The notes under the pieces are model-generated. The model saw only the letters and a program-made list of their open reading frames with translations, ran no database searches and had not been told where the DNA came from. A DNA stretch of 64,000 nt from Calycina herbarum (Eukaryota; Ascomycota; Leotiomycetes; Helotiales; Pezizellaceae). Positions within the stretch are counted from its first letter, which is position 1; every line of letters begins with the position of its first letter. Of the stretch, positions 33,322 through 43,125 are shown piece after piece. The stretch is from contig LLEY01000007.1 in assembly GCA_001414485.1 (NCBI GenBank), positions 372,001 to 436,000 on the forward strand, given 5' to 3'. The position numbers were made by a program, and so were the translations under genes.

Positions 33322-35004
33322 ATGTTATTCAACATGGTTGCTCATGAAAATTCCACTTCCTCAGCATCAATTGCATCAACAACCGCTTCAGAAACATTGC
33401 TACAACGCTTGACAGCGGTACTACCAAAAGATGTCAGCTTCAAGATACACCACCTCTCCTCCCCTCCCACTCGAACCTCTTCGATTTATTCCGCACCCCC
33501 GGGCACTCGTCCCGATCGAACGTACTGCGAAAGTCACTTTCTCACCGCTTCGATAAAGGTTCCAAGTTTGGATAATGGGGGGGAATGCGCGGATATTTTG
33601 GTATACGCGATCGAGATTCTAATATATTCCACCACATACGATACCACATTTTTCGTTTCCAAAGCAGACTCGACGGGCTATTTACATCTCCTGAATCTTC
33701 CAAAAGGAACCCCTTCTCCTTTGAGAGATATCAGCGCTACATTTTTACAACACCTCCTTGCAACACATCAGAGACCCAATATCCGGAGTGTCATATCACT
33801 CTTCGCGCGAGCCCAAGACCAATATTTGTTTCCTGGGAGCGTGGAATATAGTGGCAAACATGTGCTGGATGATAGAGGGTTGGTTCGTTGGTGGTGTCGT
33901 GTGCTGGATCCGTTGATCACCAATTCCAATACTGCGAAGTCATCAACCCAATGTTATGAAAGTATTAAAGGATATCTGATAGTTCCAGGGCTCGACTCCC
34001 ACGAAACCTCATCCTACGTTCCCAGAAAACCGACCCCCGATGGTTCAGCGTGGACAATGGGGCATCCTCTTCACGAAATATCTCGGCACTCCGGAAATGT
34101 CCCACCGCGAGCCCTTATTCCACATTTCCCTGACGACCCCAAGGCAAGATTTCTGGATGAGCTTGACGAGGAAATTACAAAGGAACAAACTGAATCAAGT
34201 GGACAATGGAAGAGTGTTAAGACGATAGAACAATTCTGGGACATGATGGCTTTTCGGCAGGAGTGCTCAGCTGGCAGGCTTGTAGGCTTCATTTGGGTTG
34301 TGTTTAGTCCAAAATCCCCAGAAACTGCACCAAACGGGGACACAAATATGACTGGGGGTTGGGAAGAAGGACGCGCATTACCCGACTTAAGCCGTTCATA
34401 CCCAATTACACCGTCAGCCTCCTTTAGCGCGCCCAACGAGCAACAGGCCCTGGATTCCTCTCACGTTTTGCCGTCTCCCGCCAAAGAAAAATTCGAAACG
34501 GGGAAAAAACGACGCAAAAAGAAGAAACTTACCGGTCCGATCATTCCCAGACAACCAAAGGTTAAAACCCAAAACAAAAGCTATGTTTTCGATATTCCAG
34601 AGTCTACTGCCTACTACCATTGCCCCCCAAGCGCCCGAGGCCAAGTCGGGGTGGAAGAATCAGATTACACACGCATCACCGAGTTGTTACTTCGTCTCGA
34701 TTTTGCAAATATAGAATTAGCATCATCAAGCTCGAGGCGATGGACTAATGAGGTTCGCTCTGGTCTGTCCGGGAATATGAGAGATGCGTGGGGACAAACC
34801 GTCACAGGTACTAAGGTCCTCGAGGCTCGCGTTACGAGTGAAAGTGCAAGCGCGAATACACTGAACGTTGGGCTGGTTAGAAAGAAGAGGAAAGCTGATG
34901 TGGATGGCGCGAAAGATACACCACCCAGTTCTGCACCTGTTGAGGCTACTCCGGCGGTTAATGTTATCGGAGCCGGCATGATCAGAAAAAAGCCAAAAGT
35001 ATGA
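33322..35004 (+). CDS. RTT109: histone H3-K56 acetyltransferase Rtt109 (KAT11)
   Basis: An intronless frame of 560 residues. The start could also be the second Met at 33334. Family blocks are FKIHHLSSPPTRTSSIYSAPPG, TYCESHFLTASI, TTFFVSKADSTGYLHLLNLP, then KGTPSPLRDISATFLQHLL, SLFARAQDQYLFPGS and KHVLDDRGLVRWWCRVLDP (about residues 178-196), with the conserved Asp pair. The C-terminal third is low-complexity with basic stretches (KKRRKKKKL, RKKRK, MIRKKPKV), probably nuclear signals. Rtt109 works with Vps75/Asf1 to acetylate new H3 at K56/K9. It appears intact; the C-terminal repeats GLVRKKRK and GMIRKKPK look alike. Confidence 0.96.
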   Translation: MLFNMVAHENSTSSASIASTTASETLLQRLTAVLPKDVSFKIHHLSSPPTRTSSIYSAPPGTRPDRTYCESHFLTASIKVPSLDNGGECADILVYAIEILIYSTTYDTTFFVSKADSTGYLHLLNLPKGTPSPLRDISATFLQHLLATHQRPNIRSVISLFARAQDQYLFPGSVEYSGKHVLDDRGLVRWWCRVLDPLITNSNTAKSSTQCYESIKGYLIVPGLDSHETSSYVPRKPTPDGSAWTMGHPLHEISRHSGNVPPRALIPHFPDDPKARFLDELDEEITKEQTESSGQWKSVKTIEQFWDMMAFRQECSAGRLVGFIWVVFSPKSPETAPNGDTNMTGGWEEGRALPDLSRSYPITPSASFSAPNEQQALDSSHVLPSPAKEKFETGKKRRKKKKLTGPIIPRQPKVKTQNKSYVFDIPESTAYYHCPPSARGQVGVEESDYTRITELLLRLDFANIELASSSSRRWTNEVRSGLSGNMRDAWGQTVTGTKVLEARVTSESASANTLNVGLVRKKRKADVDGAKDTPPSSAPVEATPAVNVIGAGMIRKKPKV

Positions 35005-36126
35005 ATATTTACAGCAAAGGGGGACTCGGAGTGGACGGAGGTTTGGCGTTATCGTTTTTATTACAGGTTTACAATACCCAGGATAGTGGAAATGATTATA
35101 TGAATTTACTATCTCAACATCCCCAGTGGCTTCGTCTATCCAAATTGGTATTGTGTACGGGTATTTGTGGCAAGCGTACATTGAAGTCCGAAATTCCATT
35201 ACACGAGTAGATGTCTTCTGGTGGGGTATGATATTGCCTAGCTAGACCCAGTAATTGCTGTTTGGGACACCCGGCGCTCTCTCCGCGAAGAAAAAATTGG
35301 CATGCGCCCCGGGCGTGGAGTTGTCCCTCGTCCTGCCCTTTTTGCCCTCGCGATTACATGCCACCAGGGCAATGTCAAGAGGTAGGTAAATAAGAAGGAG
35401 CGATCTAGTTAGTTACTTTTGCTAATTGGATCATGCCCGCCACAGCCTCGGGGCTGTTTTCTTTCAAAGTGGCCTATTCCCATCTTTTTCAGTGAGCCTC
35501 AGTCCATACGCACAATTGAGGCCGCCGAAACCACCCTCAACACGAGCGCGGGATGGCCTCAATGGAATTGCGAGATTTATTCATTGAAATGGCCTTGAGT
35601 CTGTACGCTTTTCAATCACCAATCCACCTCACAATTGAGTCCACCCAAAGGCAAGCTCGAAACAGGCTTGGCAGGTGGGCTCAAAAGGCCTCAAATCTCT
35701 ATATTCTGCCTAGTCAATTCGTCAATGAGTAGTTTTTGCTGTTGAGTCCACCAAAAACACGTTCAAAGCAGGCTTGGTAGGTGGACTCAATTGCCAAATC
35801 ATCTCATAAGCAGCCGCGTGGTGTCGCAGGGTGCAGGACTGATGCTGCACATTTCAGCTCACCGAGCAGAACCACCAATCAGGAAACACAATGAAAGCCA
35901 CAAAACACCCTAGTTGAAACCTCGTGGGCTTGAATTGGTGTGTGGCTCGATGTGGTCTTGCTATTAAAGTTGAGCACTTCCCGAGCCTTTGCAAATCCAA
36001 ATCCACGAACGAAGTGCTGCTAGAAAATTCCAAAGTCATATATGCCACCATAGCGTCCCTCTGCCAAAATGTATCTTCCCGTGCTCTATCTATTTTCAAG
36101 TACAAGTTCTATGATGAAATCTCATT
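35005..36126. other. intergenic with hairpin-forming repeats
   Basis: About 1.1 kb without a supported gene. It contains three related inverted-repeat units between 35513 and 35793, listed separately. Short frames at 35001-35210 and 35854-36105 lack motifs. Confidence 0.55.
35513..35793. repeat. three related short hairpin (inverted-repeat) units
   Basis: Unit A: ATTGAGGCC near 35515 pairs with GGCCTCAAT at 35555-35563. Unit B: CAATTGAGTCCACC at 35632-35645 runs to GGTGGGCTCAA near 35682-35692. Unit C: TTGAGTCCACC near 35742 runs to GGTGGACTCAATTG at 35780-35793. B and C share a centre resembling AACAGGCTTGGCAGGTGG, so they are diverged direct copies. The outer CAATTGAGTCCACC/GGTGGACTCAATTG pair spans 162 bp. 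It may be a MITE-like family or a folded regulatory repeat. Confidence 0.6.
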
Positions 36127-37365
36127 ATGGATTACCAATCTCATATCTTTCTTGGTCAACAATGGGCACCGAATTTGTCAAATGACGGACTTTCATGCCC
36201 CACTTCAGACAACGACGTCAACAACTCCAACAACAACATTTACGACAAAGCTGCCGAAAATAACCAGCAACACCAGAATTTGATATACCCAGAGTATTCC
36301 TTGCATTCATTCTTCCCACAAACCTCCCTATCCCCCGAAAACCCATCATCATGGTCACAGGTAGCCCTTGCACAACCTAATCACTACCCCTTCTTACCAG
36401 TTGGCCAAGATGTATCACATGATGATTCCTATAAATTCTCTACCCTGCTAGAAAACGAAGAATCGATCTGTAATTTTGTTCCATCGAACGTGACCAACAT
36501 AGACAAGACCACATACACATATCATGGCTCGTCTTCCTCGGCCTTGCTTGGTTCTATATCAAACGGCAACAATCTTGTAGATCCGATCTTCGAATCGCTG
36601 ATGGCAATGGGAGACGAGACCCTGTCGTCCGCAACTCCAAACAACCAACATCTTCCCTCTTCGGTAACCTTTGGTTCCAGCCCAGCAAATCCCAGAGTGA
36701 ACTATAAGTCATACATCCCGGACGACTTTCTTACCTACCCATTACTACCCCAAACTCTCCCTTCGGCTACCCCTACAACGCACTTCACTGTATCGCAAGC
36801 AACAACCTCAGAAGACTTTCCTAGCTACCTATTGCCTCCCCGAACACTCGGTTCAGCTCCCCATTCAACGATCTTCAATACACCCCAAGCAACGACCCCT
36901 AGTACCTCAATCGGCACAACTTCTTCAAGCACCACGTCGGCAAGCGACTCGAAATCACCCTCTCCCTCAACGACAGACCTCTCGATGCCCTGTCCATTCG
37001 CACACTGCCGAAGAACGTTTTTGAAATGGAACGAGTACACGTAAGCCCTCCCTATTCCCTCCACCAGCCTCTCCTTGTTCTTCACGCCCTCTCGCCTTCC
37101 CCAATTCTTCACAACTAACACTCCCAGCCGTCACCAAAAATCCCACGTCCGTCCCTCAAAATGCCCACACTGCGGCTGAGGATTCGAAACCAAAAAAGAT
37201 GTGAAAAGACACATTAACGATGTTCATGAGACGACGAAAAGGTACTGCTGTATTGTGAAGGGGTGTACTTATGCACAGGAGGGAATGAAGCGTGGGTTTC
37301 CAAGGGAGGAGAACTTGAAGAGACATGTGAGGGGAAAACATCAAGGGGGAAAGCGAGGCTCGTAA
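36127..37365 (+). pseudogene. C2H2 zinc-finger protein with an in-frame TGA
   Basis: Exon 1 (36127-37040) encodes a long Asn/Ser/Thr/Pro-rich region ending in the first finger CPFAHCRRTFLKWNEYT. Splicing to 37128 completes it with RHQKSH. The second finger begins CPHCG and meets TGA at 37177-37179, then continues in frame as GFETKKDVKRHINDVH. A third finger follows (YCCIVKGCTYAQEG ... LKRHVRGKH), to a TAA at 37365. Without the TGA the protein is 383 residues with three fingers. The nonsense codon cuts it inside finger 2. It may be a recent pseudogene, a truncated but expressed protein, or a base error. A transcription-factor-like role is inferred from the fingers only. Confidence 0.7.
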
Positions 37366-38054
37366 ATGGAAGCTTCCGGGTTTATGTTGTATATATTCTG
37401 TTGTTGGGGTTTGGGGAGTTGGAAAGCAAATGGGTTTCGCATGAAGTGCAAGAGGCTGGAGAAACGACGGGACACCATGGTTGGTTTTGGGAAAGAATAA
37501 GACTAAATCTTCTCACCCATCTCTAGTCCCAACGGATACGGCAGCGAGTAGGCAGGACTGTCACAGAGTAAAGGCCTTCTCCAAATCCTTCTCGTCCAGA
37601 TTCGCCTGTCCAGCCTAACCCGGCAAAGCGACAAATTGACCCAAGGTAGCCTCGTATCAACGATAAGCACCCCCAACCTCCCCATCGCCTAAATATCATT
37701 ACTACATACAATAAGAGCACATATTTCTTCCCTTATTCCTTTCTTCCAATCTTTATCATTCTTTCATGGTTCTCCTGCGGCGACAATCATATGGACTTTT
37801 GAGATTGGCCCTGAAAATCCCATTGGTCCTCTGTCATTCCACGTTCTGCAATCCTTGTTAACACTTGCATCAACCCCGATCATTGGCCCAGTGGTTTGCC
37901 CGACTATAGTTGGAGGTCTTTTGGATTTACAGGGTTCTTCAAAATGCCCTGCAGGGGCATTCTGGTTATAGGCTTTGCGTCCTCTTCAACAATTTGATTT
38001 TCCTTTACTAAAAGTTGCCAGGAACTCCTGCTTATTTGGCCATATCCTCCGGAA
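37366..38054. other. intergenic, no supported feature
   Basis: About 690 bp between the zinc-finger and Clr5-domain genes. Short frames on both strands (37503-37720 minus, 37904-38275 minus) have no recognisable motif. Confidence 0.5.
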
Positions 38055-38955
38055 ATGGAGACTCGTACCGTGCACAACGCGAGTCTCGTGGAGTCAAAAT
38101 TGCGATCAATAATACAATTTCCTTTGCCAGAACTCATACCTTCTCTGGTTTCCGAAAACGAACCTGGGGCTGAAGCTATCGTGGGGACTGCTGGTTTCAA
38201 TGCCCAATTGTTCGAGGGAAAATCATCCATCCAGAGTCCCTCTCGCCCATCACCTAGATGTTTCCCTGTAGACACTATGGACTCGAACTTACTTCGATCA
38301 AATGCATCTCAGTATCCTACAGCATTATGTAGAAATGCAACCAACCAAGGCTGGGGAACCCTCGAAACTTCTGGAGACTTGTTTGATTTTCTTCAGAACG
38401 GAAATTACGAGAATCCGAAAGGAAATGATGTCGCCTCAGAAACAACGCAATTATTTCTGAGTGAGTGTAACTTCGAAAACTCGCAGCCAGCCGCCACTTG
38501 CATTCCACCAAGGGCAAATCCAGGTTTTGGTCTATCTCGAGAATTCTCAGCAGATTGGGAACGACATCGAGACTTCATCACAAAAATGTACTTTGAGGAA
38601 CAAAAAACTTTAAAGGAGATCATGGACATCATGAAAAGGAAGTACGGATTCAAACCAACGTCAGTGTTTTCAACTTCTGTGAATGGGCTTTCGCTAACCA
38701 TAAGACAGTGAGAAACAGTACAGGACGAAATTCAAAGAATGGAAACTGACGAAATATATTCCGGGTCCCAATGCCCAGTGGATGGCAACGAAGTCGGAAG
38801 AAAGGAAGCTTCTCGGGAAACCAGGAACAGCCTTTCAATTCAACAACCAACTTTTGACGGAGGAGCGTGTCAGAAATCTTGCGAACAAAGCAAAGAATGT
38901 AATAAATACAGCCACAGGTATGGTCATCTCTCCCACACCACAGAACCATGGCTGA
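38055..38955 (+). CDS. Clr5-domain protein
   Basis: Two exons, 38055-38659 and 38709-38955, give 283 residues. The C-terminal third has the fungal Clr5 domain: DWERHRDFITKMYFEEQKTL then KEIMDIMKRKYGFKPT-EKQYRTKFKEWKL, recovered across the intron. The N-terminal 170 residues are low-complexity and unassigned. The domain is widespread in filamentous fungi, often with ankyrin or TPR tails; here only about 50 residues follow it, so this is a short member or a truncated one. The stop at 38953-38955 overlaps the putative ATG of the next gene (38948) in another frame, unusual for separate fungal genes. Confidence 0.75.
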
Positions 38956-41301
38956 TAGAATTTTCGATTCTTCAACTCCCGAGGAGATCAGGTACTTTAC
39001 CCCCGGTATTGTCTCAAGCCAGAGTATAGAAGCAGTATCAAATCAACAGCAGTATCTTCCTTGTGTCAATAACTTTGCACAAGAAGATCCATTTGTCGGT
39101 GCAATTGCCACGTCATTGGATGAACCCGATGCAATCAAGACTATCGTAACCACTGGTCTTGTTTGCGAGCTTAAGACGTACGAAGTATGCTACAACTCGA
39201 GAGGCCAAATCTCAATCATTGCCATCGAAGTAGCCAATTCTTGAAGCGTAAAGAAAGAGATGGAACTCGATACTGAGTCCGCACTCCTATTCACGAAATT
39301 CTACACAAAAGAACATGAATTAGAACGGACGGAACTTCTAATTCAATCTCCATATCTCGTCTCAGCACTTCAAGAAGTCATCACAGAATACCCCGGCGTA
39401 GATCTACAATCCAGGGCAATCCTCGTCAATGATTTACCCGAATGCATCTTCCATTATCGAGCTGAGCTTCAAAGTTATGGGGGACTTCTTGCTGGCATTG
39501 CTCCCCGAAAACACCTCGCATTACTTTTCCAACACTCTTTCAAAATGCTTAAACATCATCTGGACCGGTATTATAGCTCCATGATCTTTAGTAACTCACC
39601 AGGATTGGCCTTTGATGATCTTTGGATGGCGTTTCGGCCTGGAGATCTGCTTTGCCAAAAGGTCGGTGAGAAAGATAGAGCCATGCGCCTGGCTTCTATG
39701 CGGAAGTCGACTAACCAATGGTTGCTTACGACTTTGGTTGCAAGTTTTGATGGCAGTGCTTTTGGATATCAGCCGCTTTTCTACAACATTCAACAATATG
39801 ATGGATATATGAGCCTCGACCAACTACCGATATTTCCCTTGAAGTATCACTCGTATTCGGAAGAGTTGAGATTCAAGCTTGGGCAAAGAGGACGTACCTA
39901 TGTTTCTTTGTGTGGAACCCATTTTAAACAGTACACTGGCATCGCTCAACTGAGCATACCGCCGGACGCAAGTATTTCAGTTTCTTGCACTGAGTTTCGT
40001 TGGAAGGATATTCATGTGAGTCAGCCAATATATATACAAGACAAAGTCTTTCTTGCTCATTAAATATAGGTAGATGAACGAGTAATGGTTGATTTTCAGG
40101 GGTTTAAGGAAAACAATCTTTCTCGCTGGGTCGTCCTTTCAGAGGTCATTGTATTCGCAGGGCTAGATAAAGCTGAGTTGCCCTTGGATGGTTATGTAAT
40201 GTATGGTCACTTAATACCTGGTTTTGCTTTACAGTCTAAGAAGTGGCTTTTGTTTGATATCGATCTGTTCAAAAATATCGAGTTTGACACCACTGCCTTT
40301 GACACGTTAATCCTAGAAGCTCAACGAAAGGATATGTTGAGAGCTCTAGTACAGAACCAAAGCCACAATCGTCAAGGTTTAATTCTTCTTCTTCATGGAT
40401 CCCCTGGTGTTGGGAAAACTTGTATTGCCGGTAAGAGTATCATCCCCCTAGTGGTGGTGGGAGCATAATATTCTAATCTTAATTAAGAAACCGTTGCAGA
40501 ATATACCCGACGGCCTCTATATGCACTGACCGCTGGAGAGCTTGGACTTCATCCGGAGTCTGCAGAGAAATCCCTACGAAGAATTTCTTCATTGTCGCGA
40601 CGCTGGGATGTGGTAATGGTCCTTGACGAGGCCGATGTTTTCATGGAGAAACGGTCAGCAAATGATCTTCAAAGAAATGCCTTGGTTTCCGGTACGTATC
40701 AAAACATGAGCGCTTCTGCGAATCAATTCTGATCCCGCGAATAGTGTTCTTGAGGGTTCTTGAGTACCATAAGGGAGTATTATTCCTCACAACAAACCGG
40801 GTTGGAACATTCGACGACGCTTTCATTTCAGGAATTCAAGTGTCACTTCATTACCCCCCACTTCTCCAAGATTCAAGAGCCTTGATTTGGAAACACTGCG
40901 TCGAAAAAGCTTCCGTGAAACCTCCATCATGGCTGAACCCGACATGACCCCAGACGCTTGCATTAAAAGAACTCAATGGTCGACAGATAAGAAATATTAT
41001 TAATGTTGCTTGGGCCATAGCCAGGCAAAGGGGTCAAGATTTGGACATGGATACGATTGAAAAATTGGTAGAGGATCAACAAAATTTCAAAAGGTATCTT
41101 GATCAGTCAGATTCCGGAACCAAAAGACGGATGGAGGACATAGGTAGTTCTACAGAAGAACATCCTAAGACTAAAAAGGCCTGTCTTCAGTTGGCATCAA
41201 CAGATGAAGACCCCCCGAACGAAGGGACCATCACAGGAGTGCTGCAATCGATCAAAACAAAGTGCGCCTCACTCATATCCACCCTGGCGAGGCGACAGTA
41301 A
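38948..41301 (+). pseudogene. DUF7025-type AAA+ ATPase with two in-frame TGA codons
   Basis: Four pieces (38948-40015, 40070-40430, 40488-40691, 40745-41301) join in frame to 730 codons. The N-terminal half has GLVCELKTYEVCYNSRGQ, ALLFTKFYTKEHELERTEL and IQSPYLVSALQEVI, typical of the DUF7025 AAA family. The ATPase domain has Walker A LLHGSPGVGKT, ETVAEYTRRPLYALTAGELG, Walker B VMVLDEADVFME, FLTTNRVGTFDDAF and ELNGRQIRNIINVAWAIA. TGA codons interrupt at 39242-39244 (after EVANS) and 40945-40947 (after LNPT). A 39-bp intron (GTGAAA...CCCCAG) could remove the second TGA but is shorter than normal. All other splice phases are intact, so inactivation is recent, or the codons are recoded or wrong. 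Confidence 0.75.
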
Positions 41302-41519
41302 TTTATGCAAGGTTTATGCCTCCTTTGAATATAACTTTACTTCGTCAAAATGATTGGGGTGTGGGAAGGGGCATGGCAGTAGGTGTATTCTGTTCATCTG
41401 GGGGGTAGGAGTTTGCGGGGCTGGGGGGAGGGAGTGTGTGTCTGGATGGAGGTGATGGAAACGCACCTGGGGTAAGAGAGAGCAAATTTCACAATTCCAG
41501 TAAATTATAATCTATTAAC
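41302..41519. other. short spacer between AAA+ copies
   Basis: G-rich tract (GGGGG/GGAGG) around 41350-41460 with no coding signal. Confidence 0.4.
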
Positions 41520-41541
41520 ACTTGACTGACACGTGCACAGA

Positions 41542-41896
41542 GACAGTCCATCCACATCAAGAACCTCTCGGAGCCACGGTCTAATGTCAAAATGATCGAG
41601 AAACTTGTTATAGAGGGGAGCCAGCTGAAAATTCTGAAGTCATTAACGCAAAGCTTCAAGTTTTCACAGCCAGGCGAGCAGGACCAGATGCCGTCGCAAA
41701 ATATGTGGACAGCAGATTTTGTCGAGGGCAAGGGAAACGGGTTGATATTCCTATTACACGGCAGTCCCGGTGTGGGCAAGACATTTACGGCTGGTAAGTC
41801 TTCTTTCTTGCAGTATTACTTTTGGGATCCGATTCCACCAACAGCATCGATCCGCGATAGCTGACCCACCTTAGAGTGCATTGTCAACCACTGATG
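41542..41896 (+). pseudogene. truncated second AAA+ ATPase fragment
   Basis: After an AG at 41541 the frame reads RQSIHIKNLSEPRSNVKMIEK and on through DFVEGKGNGLIFLLHGSPGVGKTFTAG, the family's Walker A region. A GTAAGT follows at about 41793. The next plausible acceptor gives ECIVNH and then a stop near 41896. Everything after Walker A (Walker B, sensors, C-terminus) is absent. GLIFLLHGSPGVGKT closely matches the neighbour's GLILLLHGSPGVGKT, so an old local duplication is likely. The downstream break borders repeat-like DNA. Confidence 0.7.
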
Positions 41897-43125
41897 GTGC
41901 TTGCTGTTAGCGATATCGGCACTACCCTTTAACAGATCGAAGCAAGCCTCGCCCGCAACTTCAGATTGGCTATTTTTCTTCGTTTCTATGAAACCAAGGT
42001 TATCACTTGTTACTCCTTGTTAAACAATCTGATTTAGTTTCGCGATAACATTCTACCCTCCTAATATGTTAAGGTCATGGTTCACTTGAGACGAGCTCTA
42101 TATAGAGCTATCTTCGGGTTCGGTGGTAATGTTATAAGAGTGGAAGCTTCAACAGCTTATAAGGAGAATTATTAAGCGAGTGCCCTGTGAGATGCCAGAC
42201 CTCCAACAACTCAAAGGTATAGTTTCAAATATTCAATTAAGAAGTGTATAAGGACTACACATATACAAGCTCCTCCTATATATAGAGAGAGGAAGAGCTT
42301 CTGGAATATTCCAGGAAACTATTTGACAAATATAATACGAATAGAATAGAACAGAAAAAAACATAAGAGATTGCTTAGCAGTGGAGGCATTGGCCAGTGC
42401 TTAGCGAGGGCATGGCCCGAGCATCTATCAAGGGTTCTAACCCTCCCTAGAGTATGGAGTGGAAGTGGCAATCATGTATTGAACTAAATAAGGAAGAGAG
42501 TATAAGTCTCGAGTACTATTCATATATAACGAAACTAACTATCTGACTAAGGTAATTGGTCTCGAAGGTTGGTTTATAAGAAGAAGTAAGAGGCGCCGCG
42601 GGTTGTTCACTTGGAAGTGTGTGATAGAACTAACAGCCCTGTCTGAGAGCACCGCCAGCACGCTTAGCACTTCAGGGGTTGGGCTCGCTTAGAGCAGACA
42701 TTGCTCTTGTTACTGCATATAAACTCGAGTCCCTCGCACTCTCTTTTTTCAGTCGCTTTGAATTCACAATTCTTACTCTTGATATCTTTGCGTTGTACCC
42801 CCAGGTTCATGTTGTCACAAAGTGAACTCGTTACTTAGATCAAAGATGTTAAACAAGATGATAAGATTAATAAACTAAGTTGAGCACGAAGCTCCTATCT
42901 AATGGCAGACGTGCTAGACTTATATAGAACCTTCATGCTTGACTTCACAACACGGAGAAATCCATAGATCACTTACCTAGTCTTAGGATCTCTACTTACC
43001 ATAACTTTCTAGGTGTGTCTGCCCTGTTAGAACGCCGTCCGGACTCACTAGTCACATGCTAACAGGTGATTCGTGACACTGCCATCATGGACTAGCAAAA
43101 ATTGATCGCAGAACTGCCTTGTTCT
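41897..43125. other. repeat-like intergenic stretch
   Basis: About 1.2 kb with no reading frame and locally AT-rich TATA phrases (42100-42550). It contains a possible solo LTR at 42813-43078. It separates the truncated AAA+ fragment from the NLR gene and is probably transposon debris. Confidence 0.5.
42813..43078. repeat. possible solo LTR
   Basis: The 266-bp stretch begins TGTCACAAAG and ends TTCGTGACA, short inverted termini of TG...CA type as in LTRs. The flanking 5-bp sequences (CATGT and CTGCC) do not match, so no target duplication supports it. Low confidence. Confidence 0.25.

Noticed and set aside
42813..43078. confident LTR retrotransposon
   Set aside because: Only short inverted termini are seen; no matching target duplication, primer-binding site or polyprotein.
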